From Planctomycetota bacterium (lineage in GTDB: Bacteria > Planctomycetota > Planctomycetia > Pirellulales > Pirellulaceae), in NCBI GenBank assembly GCA_014381825.1, contig JACNKX010000237.1:1-64000 (forward strand): DNA of 64,000 bases, in the 5' to 3' direction. Under the pieces are notes generated by a model. That model saw nothing but the letters and a program-made list of their open reading frames with translations. It was not told the DNA's origin and ran no database searches. The position numbers and the translations under genes were made by a program. This document shows positions 1 to 8,403 of the stretch, one piece after another; within the stretch, counting starts at the first letter, position 1; the number at the start of each line of letters is the position of its first letter.

Positions 1-195
1 GGACTCTTTCATTCCCTATTCCAAACCGGTTTCACCCCGGCGCTTTCCCTGACCCACTAGACGCTGCCGTCGGGATTGAATTTCACCACCGCGATTTCCT
101 CACGGCGGCGATCCGTGTAGGCTAGGGACCGTCAAGGGAACGATGTCACACAGGGCATCATAATTCAGCAACAAAACCGCTTTTCGTTGACTGCC

Positions 196-1719
196 ATGAA
201 CCAAATTCAGCACCGCGCCGTTGGAATCGATCTTGGAACCACCTTCTCTGCGGTCGCTTGCCTGGATGATCTGGGCCGCCCACAAACTTTGGCAAATGGT
301 GAAGGCGATAAGCTGACGCCGAGTGTGGTCCTGTTCGAGGAATCCGATGTTGTCGTCGGCAAGGAGGCGGTCAAAGCCATCAGCACGGCTGCCGCTCAGG
401 TGGCCGAGTGTGCCAAACGGGACTTGGGCAACCGGATGTACGAAAAGATACTCGGCGGTCGACAGTATCCGCCGGAAGCCCTTGAAGCGTGGGTCCTGAA
501 CAAATTGCGAATCGATGCCGAGCAGCAGATAGGTGCGTTTGACAAGGTGGTCATCACGGTCCCGGCATATTTCGATGAAGTGCGACGAAAGGCAACGCAA
601 GACGCAGGATACATCGCTGGCTTCGACGTGATGGACATTATTAACGAGCCAACGGCGGCGGCGATCGCGTTTGGATTTCAACACGGCGGAGAATATGCTC
701 TTGATGTTTCCAAGGGCCCTTGTCGAATTCTCGTTTACGACCTCGGTGGAGGTACGTTTGACGTCACGGTAATGGAGATTTCCAGCGATCAGTTCGTCAC
801 CTTAGCTACCGACGGTGATGTTCGGTTGGGTGGACGCGATTGGGACCAACGATTAGTGGACTTCGTGGCCGAAGAATTCATCCGACGCTTCGGCATCGAT
901 CCTCGTGAAGATCCGAATACTGAAGGACGCATGTGGCGCGAGTGCGAAGATACGAAGCGAACATTATCGGCAAGATCGAAAGCAAGCGTCGCCTGCGATT
1001 ATCAGGGACAGAGCGTGCGGTTGGAGATCACTCGTTCACAGTTCGAGGGTATGACCCGCGATTTACTGGATCGAACAGCGTTCACGACGCGTCAAACGCT
1101 TCAGGCCGCCGGACTGACGTGGGATGATATCGATCGAGTGCTGCTTGTTGGTGGCTCGACAAGGATGCCAGCCGTCTGCGAGATGTTGAGTTCAGTCACG
1201 GGCAAGCAGCTGGATCGTTCGATCTCGCCTGACGAAGCGGTTGCTCATGGAGCAGCGATTCATGCTGGTCTGTTGCTGGAGCGGCATCAAGGGATGGCCC
1301 CACGAGTTACCATCAAAAACGTGAACTCACACAGTCTGGGAGTTGTGGCTAGAGATTCGGCCACCCAACGACAACGCAACGCGATTCTGATTCCTCGCAA
1401 CACGCCGCTACCGGTTTCGGCGAAGCGGATCTTTAAGACGCATAAGGCGTCTCAAAACTCGATTCTGGTGCAGATTGTCGAGGGGGAGAGTGCGTCGCCC
1501 GATGATTGCTCGCAGATTGGTAAATGTTCAGTTCAGGCCTTACCCCCGAATCTGCCCGCGCAAACGCCGATTGAAGTGGGGTTTCGTTATGCCGACAATG
1601 GTCGCCTAACCGTACTGGTTAGCTGCGCGGGGAAAGAACTCTGTCACGAGATCCAGCGCGAGAACTCGCTAACGCGGGAGCAACTCGGCAGCTGGCGTCA
1701 ATACATCAGCGGGCGGTGA
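196..1719 (+). CDS. Hsp70-family chaperone lacking the C-terminal lid
   Basis: Cytoplasmic Hsp70/DnaK-like ATPase of about 507 residues. The nucleotide-binding domain is complete: phosphate-1 motif GIDLGTTFSAVA at the N-terminus, connect motif NEPTAAAIAFG, phosphate-2 motif YDLGGGTFDVTV and adenosine motif LLVGGSTRMP. After about residue 380 only a short beta-type substrate-binding region follows, and the protein stops about 130 residues earlier than DnaK (about 640), so the helical lid and the EEVD-like tail are absent. A TTG at 187 is in frame, but the ATG at 196 places the conserved motif at the usual distance from the N-terminus. No dnaJ or grpE is adjacent. It is one of the short Hsp70 paralogues seen in planctomycetes rather than the main DnaK (inference). 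The gene to its right is 252 bp away, so it is probably transcribed alone. Confidence 0.93.
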   Translation: MNQIQHRAVGIDLGTTFSAVACLDDLGRPQTLANGEGDKLTPSVVLFEESDVVVGKEAVKAISTAAAQVAECAKRDLGNRMYEKILGGRQYPPEALEAWVLNKLRIDAEQQIGAFDKVVITVPAYFDEVRRKATQDAGYIAGFDVMDIINEPTAAAIAFGFQHGGEYALDVSKGPCRILVYDLGGGTFDVTVMEISSDQFVTLATDGDVRLGGRDWDQRLVDFVAEEFIRRFGIDPREDPNTEGRMWRECEDTKRTLSARSKASVACDYQGQSVRLEITRSQFEGMTRDLLDRTAFTTRQTLQAAGLTWDDIDRVLLVGGSTRMPAVCEMLSSVTGKQLDRSISPDEAVAHGAAIHAGLLLERHQGMAPRVTIKNVNSHSLGVVARDSATQRQRNAILIPRNTPLPVSAKRIFKTHKASQNSILVQIVEGESASPDDCSQIGKCSVQALPPNLPAQTPIEVGFRYADNGRLTVLVSCAGKELCHEIQRENSLTREQLGSWRQYISGR

Positions 1720-1971
1720 CCGTTCGCGGAACGACCAGTTTCGCAAGGTTCGGCAAGGCGAAAGATCTCTGCGGATGAATCGAATGTTCCAATCGTAACG
1801 CGATTTTCGATTCTCTTCGTTCTCGCGATTCTCTCCCAGTGACCTCGTCCCAAGCTGCCCGTTTGCACTCGACGTGAACATTCGTTCGTCAAATTACAAC
1901 CTACGTTTGACTGATACACCTTGCGCATACGGTTCGTCGCAAGGTTTGAAACTGAGGTACTTGCAAATCTA

Positions 1972-3771
1972 ATGTCGACCGAGCCAACGAAGATTCTAAT
2001 AGTAGACGACGACCCGGGGCTCGTGCGTCTACTGCAAAAGTGGATGGAGCGTCGTGACTTCGTTGTCGAGTGCGCAGGTGATGGGCGCCAAGCGGTGACC
2101 GCTATCGAAGCGAACTGCCCGCATATCCTGATCACCGACCGCGACATGCCGCACATGGATGGCATTGAGCTCTGTCGTTGGTTGCGCAAGCAAGATCTAG
2201 ACAACTATGTCTACGCGATCGTCGTTACCAGCCATTGCAGTTCCGATGCGATGGTCGAAGCGTTCGAGGCGGGCGCGGACGACTTCTTGAAAAAGCCGAT
2301 CGATAAAGCCGAACTTGTGGCTCGTGTACAATCCGGTCGTCGCGTATTGGAACTAGAAACGAAGCTAAACGTATTAGCCAAGACGGACTCGCTGACAGGT
2401 CTGGCAACTCGTCGCACGTTCTTCGAGCACGCAGAGCGCGAGTGGAGTCGTGCCCGGCGACATCACATCCCGTTGTCAGCCGTAATGATCGACATCGACT
2501 TTTTCAAGCGAATCAACGATACCCATGGACATCGCATCGGTGACCAAGCCTTGCGTGCCGTTGCGAAAGTGCTCCAAGAGAGCTGTCGTAGCAGTGATGT
2601 CATCGGACGTTACGGGGGCGAAGAATTCTGCGTTCTGCTGCCAGAAACAGACGAACCGCACGCGATTGAGTGGTCCGAACGCGTGCGCGAACGACTTGGC
2701 AACAGGAAGAACATTGTCGCTGATCTCACGACTGCGATTACCGCGAGTTTCGGAGTTGCCCAGCGACTTGCCGACACCGAAAGCTCCGAAGCGCTGGTTG
2801 ATCTTGCCGATCAGGCGTTGCTCGTCGCAAAGCGTTCGGGTCGTGATCGAGTCGTCGGATTTCAATCCCTCTCGACGTCGACTCAAGTGCAGTGCAACGC
2901 CGACGGACCGCAAGCGATCTTCGATGGCCTAGTCGCTCGCAACGTAATGACAACAATCATCGCGGGGTTGGACGAAAATGAAACCGTTGGTCGAGCAGCC
3001 CGCTATTTCCTGCGTTTTCGATTCAACTCGGCACCTGTCGTTGATCGTGATGGCAAGCTCGTAGGCATCCTCTCGGAACGGGACGTGATGTCGATCATGA
3101 TGTGGCCGAAGTGGTGGGCGACGAAGATCAAAGACGTCATGAAACAGAATGTTGTGTGCTACGAGGAAACGACGACCGTCGCGTCGATCTACGAGTTTCT
3201 TTGTCGCGTATCGCTTCGAGGTGTGATCGTCGTGAAAGAAGGGAGACCGACGGGTATGATCAGCCGCGGTAGCCTACTGCGTTGGTTCACCAATCTTTTG
3301 GCCGTTACGCCGAGTGCAGTGTTGGATGTGCCGACGGTCGAGCGGCCTCCGGAGGGAGATGGCCCCGTGTCTGTGAACCCACGCGCAAATGTCGAGATGA
3401 TCGCTCGTGCGTTGTCGGAGGAGGTCGAACAACTGGAGTTCCGAATTGGACGAGAGACGAATGATCTCGTCCCGGCAGTCGTTGGCGGAGTATCCCGAAT
3501 TGAGGAATTGCTTAACGATCTGCTCGCTTTCTCCCGGCATGCCAATACTTTGGAGCAAAGCAATACAAGCGACGGCTCACCATCTAACGAAGCGACCGTC
3601 GGAACGTTAGCGGATCTACTCGAGATCTCGCATGATGACACCGACGATACGTCGCATACACTACCAGGCACACGGCTTCCCGCCGGTACGAACGCCGAGA
3701 TTCTAACGGACCCGTACAAGTACGTTGGCGAACAGCGCGTCAGCAATCAATTGGCGGAAGGTGCGAGCTGA
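1972..3771 (+). CDS. Response regulator-diguanylate cyclase with CBS pair (REC-GGDEF-CBS-CBS)
   Basis: Cytoplasmic signalling protein of 599 residues predicted to make cyclic di-GMP. REC domain (about 7-125) has the acidic pocket D12-D14, phosphoacceptor D56 in TDRDMP, T86 and K108. The GGDEF domain (about 138-305) has the active-site motif GGEEF at 215-219 and an intact inhibitory RxxD site (R206-D209), so product inhibition is expected. A CBS pair (about 319-440), which usually binds adenine nucleotides, follows. The tail (about 473-523) is coiled-coil-like and ends in ELLNDLLAFSRHAN, resembling the second helix of a HisKA dimerisation domain without a kinase. The frame opens at TTG 1921, but MSTEPTKILIVDDD from ATG 1972 is the normal REC start. 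Its 3' end overlaps the convergent dehydrogenase gene by 25 bp. No partner kinase is visible nearby. Confidence 0.95.
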   Translation: MSTEPTKILIVDDDPGLVRLLQKWMERRDFVVECAGDGRQAVTAIEANCPHILITDRDMPHMDGIELCRWLRKQDLDNYVYAIVVTSHCSSDAMVEAFEAGADDFLKKPIDKAELVARVQSGRRVLELETKLNVLAKTDSLTGLATRRTFFEHAEREWSRARRHHIPLSAVMIDIDFFKRINDTHGHRIGDQALRAVAKVLQESCRSSDVIGRYGGEEFCVLLPETDEPHAIEWSERVRERLGNRKNIVADLTTAITASFGVAQRLADTESSEALVDLADQALLVAKRSGRDRVVGFQSLSTSTQVQCNADGPQAIFDGLVARNVMTTIIAGLDENETVGRAARYFLRFRFNSAPVVDRDGKLVGILSERDVMSIMMWPKWWATKIKDVMKQNVVCYEETTTVASIYEFLCRVSLRGVIVVKEGRPTGMISRGSLLRWFTNLLAVTPSAVLDVPTVERPPEGDGPVSVNPRANVEMIARALSEEVEQLEFRIGRETNDLVPAVVGGVSRIEELLNDLLAFSRHANTLEQSNTSDGSPSNEATVGTLADLLEISHDDTDDTSHTLPGTRLPAGTNAEILTDPYKYVGEQRVSNQLAEGAS

Positions 3772-4922
3772 TAGATGAAGCCGAACGAGTCAGTGAAATA
3801 GATCTCGCCTTGTTCATCTTCACCAAATGCACAGATAGGCATGCTCTTTGCCGGGATCGAGTGGTTCGCGACGACTTTCTTTTGGGCCTGATCGTAGCGT
3901 AACGCCCAGACTCGCCCGCTGACGTAATCTGCGTACAGATAAGCACCGACCAAGTCCGGTAACTTCTTGCCGCGATAGACCGAACCGCCCGTGATTGACT
4001 TGCCGATTTCGTGATGATATTCCCAAATTGGGTCGATCAATTCGTCGCTGGCCTCTGATCCGTTGTTGCCGAACTTGTGTTTCGCTTCGCGAAGATTCCA
4101 ACCGTAATTTCCGCCGCGCGTGATCAGGTTAATCTCTTCCCACAACTTTTGGCCCACGTCGGCGGCCCACAGTTGTCCCGTCTCTCGATCAAAGGACATA
4201 CCCCAAACGTTTCGCAACCCATACGCCCAGATTTCGCTTCGCGCTCGCTCACGCCGCACAAATGGATTGTCTTTGGGAATCGAGTAATTCTTGCCCTCAT
4301 CCTTGCGGTCCACGTTGATTCGTAAAATGGATGCAAGCAGCGTCTCCAAGTTTTGGCCGTTGCCGTGCGGATCGTTGCCGCTGCCACCGTCGCCCAAGGC
4401 AATGTACAGGTAGCCGCCGGGTCCAAAAGCTAATGCTCCACCATTGTGATTCCAATAGGGCTGTTTAACGCGCAGCAACTCTTCTTCGGATTCCGGATCA
4501 GCCTGATTCGGATTGTGCTTGGAAACTCGAAAACGCGAGACGACTGATGTGTGCGGCGCATCGGTCGTCGTGTAGTAGACGAAGAACTCGCCGTTCTGCT
4601 CGTAGGCGGGATGAAAGGCCAATCCCAACATACCCTCTTCGTTCTCTTTGTCGTTGTAGACGACTTGAGATTCGATATCGAGAAAGGTCGCAGTCTTTTC
4701 GACGGACGAATCGTTGGGGATGACGTGGATCACGCCTTGCTGTGTCGCGAAGAACATTCGGTTTGATCCGTCGCCCGCATTCGTAATCACGACCGGTCGT
4801 CGAAGCCTCAAGCTCGGGAAAGCGCGATCGACCTTTAACGAGAGCGCTGATTCATCGACTTCCGCAGAGGACGCAGTTGAAATCGTTAGCAGCGCGAAGA
4901 TGAAGCTGATTGTGAGACGCAT
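3747..4922 (-). CDS. Secreted PQQ-dependent glucose/sorbosone dehydrogenase-like protein
   Basis: A 391-residue protein with a signal peptide (MRLTISFIFALLTISTASSA) followed by a six-bladed propeller of the glucose/sorbosone dehydrogenase (GSDH) family. Recognisable family blocks are GMLGLAFHP, NHNGGALAFGPDG-like (NHNGGALAFGPGGYLYIALGD), WAYGLRNVWGMSFD and DVGQKLWEEIN. It is expected to oxidise sugars or polyols in the periplasm with PQQ or a related cofactor. The actual substrate is not readable from sequence. The start is supported by GAGGA about 10 nt upstream. Length is normal for the short bacterial form with no fused cytochrome domain, so electrons would have to pass to a separate acceptor. 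Converges on and overlaps the REC-GGDEF gene. Confidence 0.92.
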   Translation of the reverse strand: MRLTISFIFALLTISTASSAEVDESALSLKVDRAFPSLRLRRPVVITNAGDGSNRMFFATQQGVIHVIPNDSSVEKTATFLDIESQVVYNDKENEEGMLGLAFHPAYEQNGEFFVYYTTTDAPHTSVVSRFRVSKHNPNQADPESEEELLRVKQPYWNHNGGALAFGPGGYLYIALGDGGSGNDPHGNGQNLETLLASILRINVDRKDEGKNYSIPKDNPFVRRERARSEIWAYGLRNVWGMSFDRETGQLWAADVGQKLWEEINLITRGGNYGWNLREAKHKFGNNGSEASDELIDPIWEYHHEIGKSITGGSVYRGKKLPDLVGAYLYADYVSGRVWALRYDQAQKKVVANHSIPAKSMPICAFGEDEQGEIYFTDSFGFIYQLAPSAN

Positions 4923-5053
4923 GGTCTGACGATCCTCGAAATCCTATTGAATCGTGAATACGCAATCCTCACATCATGCTTGGGCGCGCACCTCGTCTGC
5001 AAGTCCCATTGAGAAGAAAGACGTGAGGAACTGCAAACCCGTCGGCGTATCAC

Positions 5054-5764
5054 TTACTCGATCGCGAGCAACTCGACGTCAAAGATCAGGACGGCATGCG
5101 GGCCGATGTCGGCACCCGCGCCTCTCGACCCATAAGCCAATTCGGAGGGAACGAACAGACGCCACTTCGAGCCAACTTTCATCAGTTGGAGTGCTTCCGT
5201 CCAGCCGCGAATGACTCCACCAACGGGAAACGTTGCCGGTTCGTTGCGTTCGACCGAGCTGTCGAAGACTTCACCGCTAATCAGCGTGCCATGGTAATGA
5301 GTGCGAACCGTGTCGGTCACTTTCGGTGACGGTCCGTTCCCCTTTTTGAGGACGGCGTATTGCAATCCACTGGGCAGAGTCACGACTCCGCGCTTGGCCT
5401 TGTTGCCGGCCAGAAACGCTTTGCCATCGCGGATGTTCTTTTCGCCAGTTGCTTTGCCGCGTGCAGAAGATTTAGCTGCCATTTCCTTTTGAAACGCGTC
5501 GAGAGCGGCTTTGATTTGAGCTTGTGTCAAACGAAGCTCTGATCCGGCGAGGACATCCTTAATACCTTGGGCTAACGCTTCGACACTGATCTCCAAACCG
5601 TCCGCCTTCAAGTTGCGACCGATATTGGTGCCAATTCCGTAACTCGCTTGTTCGACCGTAGTCTTATAACCAGGTGCCGGGATTGCGTTGTTGGGCGTGT
5701 CTTGTGCGTCGGCCACCGACGATAGAAGAATGATGGCGGCGAATGAAATCCAGAAACGGAACAT
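5054..5764 (-). CDS. FKBP-type peptidyl-prolyl cis-trans isomerase (Mip/FkpA type)
   Basis: A 236-residue periplasmic folding catalyst. A signal peptide (MFRFWISFAAIILLSSVADA) is followed by an FKBP N-terminal dimerisation region (about 35-110: ASYGIGTNIGRNLK, ISVEALAQGI) and a C-terminal FKBP domain (about 130-236) with the markers VTDTVRTHYHGTLISGEVFDSS, split around the catalytic strand, then VIRGWTEALQLMKVGSKW and LAYGSRGAG. This is the architecture of FkpA/Mip proteins, which isomerise X-Pro bonds in exported proteins. An AAGGA ribosome site precedes the ATG. Same strand as the dehydrogenase gene downstream, separated by 131 bp. Confidence 0.96.
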   Translation of the reverse strand: MFRFWISFAAIILLSSVADAQDTPNNAIPAPGYKTTVEQASYGIGTNIGRNLKADGLEISVEALAQGIKDVLAGSELRLTQAQIKAALDAFQKEMAAKSSARGKATGEKNIRDGKAFLAGNKAKRGVVTLPSGLQYAVLKKGNGPSPKVTDTVRTHYHGTLISGEVFDSSVERNEPATFPVGGVIRGWTEALQLMKVGSKWRLFVPSELAYGSRGAGADIGPHAVLIFDVELLAIE

Positions 5765-6006
5765 GAGCGGTCCTTTCGGTGGTGGGGCGACGCCGAGTTG
5801 GCTCCGCGACGCGTGAGCGGGGCGCTGAATTTGGTGTGCCGGTGGTAATTAGAGGGCATTGAATATAGCTTTTTGGCGATTCGTACGGAACACCGGAGCC
5901 GTTCGGCGGCGGATTCGGAGACCCTCACCCCGAACGGATATCCCAACCGATACAACGCGAACTGAAACCAAACTGTTTTCGCTGTCGAAGGCAAGAGACC
6001 ACGAAA

Positions 6007-6041
6007 TTGGCTTGAGCCAACTACCACCGATTTGCTAAAAC
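6007..6041 (+). promoter_or_regulatory. Candidate promoter overlapped by an operator-like palindrome
   Basis: TTGAGC at 6012-6017 and TAAAAC at 6036-6041 are separated by 18 bp and read rightward towards the ncRNA candidate, giving a start near 6048. The -35 region lies inside the palindrome TTGGCT-TG-AGCCAA (6007-6020). No protein gene follows on this strand for almost 5 kb, so any transcript from here would be non-coding. The -10 match is only moderate. Confidence 0.35.
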
Positions 6042-6047
6042 AGGTTC

Positions 6048-6230
6048 TCAGTGGTTGATAGCCGTGTTACTCAAATAGGGAGGGCAAGCAATGCAAGATC
6101 CGCCTGGCGAGTCGTGTCGGAAGGCTGACACGGGTTGGCTTTCCGAATGAGTTCCGGTCGAACCCACTTCGCACTCTATCGTGAGGATAAGACGCAAAGA
6201 CCCGCCTCGCTTCGGCAAGGCGGGTTTTAT
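6048..6230 (+). ncRNA. Candidate structured small RNA with its own terminator
   Basis: Inside a 529-bp gap with no plausible protein gene, the plus strand can fold into an ordered structure. A closing helix pairs CTCA-A-ATAGGG (6070-6080) with CTCTAT-CG-TGAG (6174-6185), ten pairs including one G-U. Inside it are hairpin CGTGTC/GACACG (6113-6118 with 6127-6132) and hairpin GGGTT/AACCC (6132-6136 with 6161-6165, base 6132 shared between alternatives). A strong intrinsic terminator ends the unit at 6230. The predicted length, about 180 nt, is in the range of 6S-like or regulatory RNAs, but I recognise no known family. It has no 4.5S SRP core and no tRNA fold. The 5' end is inferred from a weak promoter. 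Confidence 0.45.
6201..6230 (+). terminator. Rho-independent terminator with UUCG loop
   Basis: CCCGCCT (6201-6207) pairs with AGGCGGG (6218-6224) around a GC-rich inner stem capped by TTCG, and is followed on the plus strand by TTTTATTATTTC. The T tract is stronger on the plus strand than on the minus strand (only TCTTT), so it mainly ends the rightward ncRNA candidate. It may also serve the leftward yqgE-like gene that ends 70 bp away. Confidence 0.8.
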
Positions 6231-6293
6231 TATTTCGAATCCGCTGTAGGCGCTTTGATTTTATGGCCGTTTTGAGTCGACGCTACCGAGCTC

Positions 6294-6740
6294 TTAGTTC
6301 AACCAAGGGTTCGTCGCGAATTCATTGATACCCAACGCATCTCGATATACCGAACGACCCACTTCTCGAACCAACTCGTGCCACGGCGGAACGCCTTCCC
6401 TGAACAGACGTTGAGGAGTCGTCGACGCGTTGAACCATAATCCGCTTCGGAGTTCTAGATCCAACTGACCTGGCCGCCACTTCGCAACTTTCACCGGGAG
6501 CGTCGCTAACTCCGCAACCGGAGCTTGCTTCATGTCAGTGATGCGAGGTACGTGTTTGCGTAACTGCTGCATTGAGTCAGTGAAGGCTCCATCGAGCACG
6601 ACTCCCGACGCTCCTTGGGAATTGTGTTCCAGCAGAAGAACTGCCGAGCGACGATAGGGAGAGTTATCCGCAGCGGGTGACGCAATCAACAGGCGACCTC
6701 GCATCGATCCCATTTCTGACGGATTCTCTTTTGTAGCCAT
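6294..6740 (-). CDS. YqgE/AlgH (UPF0301) family protein
   Basis: A cytoplasmic protein of 148 residues. The family signature is visible near the N-terminus: MRGRLLIASPAADNSPYRRS matches the G-x-L-L-I-A-x-P block and LLEHNSQGASGVVLDG matches the EHN-GAxGxVLN block, with D replacing the usual N. The function of the family is not settled; in pseudomonads AlgH has been tied to alginate regulation. It is shorter than YqgE of proteobacteria (about 185). The frame starts at 6758, but the ATG at 6740 has GGAG at good spacing, which the upstream ATG lacks, so I take 6740. No operon partner is close. Confidence 0.85.
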   Translation of the reverse strand: MATKENPSEMGSMRGRLLIASPAADNSPYRRSAVLLLEHNSQGASGVVLDGAFTDSMQQLRKHVPRITDMKQAPVAELATLPVKVAKWRPGQLDLELRSGLWFNASTTPQRLFREGVPPWHELVREVGRSVYRDALGINEFATNPWLN

Positions 6741-6883
6741 CTTCTCTACTCCAAACATGCCAAATTGACACGAAAATGAACCGGGGCCAGTGGGCTATGA
6801 CGCAAGCGGCATGCCAGATCACGATTTGTTGGCGTCGCCAGTGTTCTAAGTCGTTGAAGTAACATTGTTTCCGCGCATGCAAA

Positions 6884-6908
6884 CGCCCCACGGTTTTGCC
6901 GAGGGGCG
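6884..6908 (-). terminator. Terminator-like hairpin after the ThuA gene
   Basis: CGCCCC-A-CGG (6884-6893) pairs with CCG-A-GGGGCG (6899-6908) with one A-A mismatch and a short T-rich loop, 36 bp past the stop of the leftward ThuA gene. The following minus-strand T run is only GTTT, so it may be a weak or factor-assisted terminator. Confidence 0.5.
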
Positions 6909-6943
6909 CTGTACGTAATGCGTCAATTAGACGAGTTTCGCGA

Positions 6944-7903
6944 TCAGTCGAATTTTCGCGAACTGACTTCGTCTGCAGTTGGAAAGTCCTTTGGGATCTC
7001 CGTCTGAGTCACTTTTCCGGTGGCAGCCCATTCGGTACCGCGTCGTAGCGAAACGATAAAGCCGACACATTCTTGCGAGTAGTCCGCGTGTCCCATGGGT
7101 GTGTGAAAGACACGTCCTTTGCCGTAGTTGATCGTCATCAACATCGGTTCGTGTCGACCAGTTCCGCCGTGATCGGGGCTCGCAAACGCAGTGGCCAGGA
7201 TCTGCATATTTTCCGCCGGACCTCGAAGCATGTCATAGAGTTCGTCTTTTGCGTGCAGCCACTCGCGCGGCATACCCTTTGTGATCGGATGCGAGTCGTC
7301 ACGGACAACGATTTGAAACGGGTGCTGGCTGCCGTGGTGTCCGCCGTTACCAGGCGTCTTGTCTCGAACCACTTCGCCCTTATCGTCGAGATAGACATAG
7401 GGACCATGCTTCTCGTTTCGCCCACCCCAACCGCCGATCCCAATCATCTTGTTGTACTCGTTCCACTCGCCGAACGAGTTATTCGCTGCATGAACGATAA
7501 CAACCCCGCCACCACTGCTGACGTACTTCTCAAATGCAGCTTGCGTCTCTTCGGGCCAAGGTGCCGCGCCGTATCCGAAGTTAGAAACCACGACGTTGTA
7601 TTTAGAGAATTCTGGTTTAAAGTTCGGATCAGACTTTGGCTTGTCCATTGCGGTAGTCGTAACTCCGGCTAACGGATATTTCTTCAACAAGTCTTTCCCC
7701 TGCCAGGTGTAAGCACTTCTTGCGACATCGACAGTGAACAAGCCGCTATCTTCCAGATACTTCTTCATCATGACAGTGGTCTTCGGCCAAGCGCCGTGAT
7801 TATTTTGACCGTCGATGATAAGAGCGTTTAACTTGTTTGCTGCCGACGCAGACGTCGCAACAAGACAGACGAGTATGAGTGTGCAGAGCATCGAACGAAA
7901 CAT
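6944..7903 (-). CDS. Secreted ThuA-domain protein
   Basis: A 319-residue protein with signal peptide (MFRSMLCTLILVCLVATSASA) and a single ThuA domain, a glutamine-amidotransferase-like fold lacking the catalytic Cys. Family blocks seen: LIIDGQNNHGAW near residue 30, VVVSNFGYG, GGGVVIVHAANN, GIGGWGGR, HPITKGMP and HTPMGHAD. ThuA-like proteins are abundant in planctomycetes beside sugar-degrading genes and were first named for trehalose utilisation. Their chemistry is not well defined. AGGAG lies 6-7 nt before the ATG. It is probably monocistronic, flanked by a hairpin on its 3' side. Confidence 0.92.
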   Translation of the reverse strand: MFRSMLCTLILVCLVATSASAANKLNALIIDGQNNHGAWPKTTVMMKKYLEDSGLFTVDVARSAYTWQGKDLLKKYPLAGVTTTAMDKPKSDPNFKPEFSKYNVVVSNFGYGAAPWPEETQAAFEKYVSSGGGVVIVHAANNSFGEWNEYNKMIGIGGWGGRNEKHGPYVYLDDKGEVVRDKTPGNGGHHGSQHPFQIVVRDDSHPITKGMPREWLHAKDELYDMLRGPAENMQILATAFASPDHGGTGRHEPMLMTINYGKGRVFHTPMGHADYSQECVGFIVSLRRGTEWAATGKVTQTEIPKDFPTADEVSSRKFD

Positions 7904-8002
7904 GCGTATCTCCTGTGGCCGTAGTTGGGGTATTAAACGCGTTTAGTCTAACAACGGCGATCGACCGAAGAAAGCAACGAGTACCAAAGTTGCCGACACA
8001 AT

Positions 8003-8034
8003 GGATTGTAAGATCAGCGGATTGTAAGATCAGC
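8003..8034. repeat. Two tandem copies of a 16-bp unit
   Basis: GGATTGTAAGATCAGC occurs twice without a gap (8003-8018 and 8019-8034), 6 bp past the stop codon of the leftward phhB gene. It looks like a slip-replication duplication in the non-coding spacer. Confidence 0.9.
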
Positions 8035-8040
8035 ACCGGC

Positions 8041-8403
8041 TCAAGATTTCAGTGCAACCGGAATTTGATCGATCTTCGCGGCCAGAATGAAATCGTTCTC
8101 GCTCAAACCACCGATGGCGTGGGTCCAGAGTTCGATTGAGACGTTTCGATATCCGGCGATATGCAAATCGGGATGGTGGCCATCTTCCTCAGCGACTTCC
8201 GCGACCTTGTTGAAGAAGTTCATTCCCGCCATGAAGTGCTTGACCGTCCACTCCTTGCAGATGCGTTGACCCTCGTGTGTCAGATACCAACCATCTAGCT
8301 TAGCCAATTGATCTTCCGCTTCCGGAAGCGTACAAGCATCAACTCCGCCTTCACACGGTTTGCACTTCTTCGCGACGAGTTGATCGGCAGCTTGGATTTT
8401 CAT
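8041..8403 (-). CDS. phhB: Pterin-4a-carbinolamine dehydratase
   Basis: A 120-residue cytoplasmic enzyme that dehydrates 4a-hydroxytetrahydropterin to quinonoid dihydropterin, recycling the cofactor of aromatic amino acid hydroxylases. The catalytic block EEDGHHPDLHI, then YRNVSIELWTHAIGGLSENDF, is complete. The N-terminal extension with KKCKPCEGG is usual in many bacterial members. AAGGAAG precedes the ATG. No hydroxylase gene is next to it, so a role other than phenylalanine hydroxylation is possible. It precedes ThuA on the same strand but with a 137-bp spacer. Confidence 0.95.
   Translation of the reverse strand: MKIQAADQLVAKKCKPCEGGVDACTLPEAEDQLAKLDGWYLTHEGQRICKEWTVKHFMAGMNFFNKVAEVAEEDGHHPDLHIAGYRNVSIELWTHAIGGLSENDFILAAKIDQIPVALKS

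Noticed and set aside
57-131. Minus-strand stretch reading …REEIAVVKFNPDGSV followed by TAG, like the end of a Delta-60 repeat protein
   Set aside because: The frame is closed by TGA at 132-134 and has no start codon; too short to support a gene or pseudogene.
6150-6165. GGTTCGAC on the minus strand resembling a tRNA T loop
   Set aside because: No acceptor, D or anticodon stems can be formed around it.
6191-6199. GACGCAAAG, a word found in c-di-GMP-I (GEMM) riboswitches, just before a terminator
   Set aside because: The other conserved GEMM parts (tetraloop receptor, second hairpin order) are missing and no gene follows on that strand; a chance match is likely.
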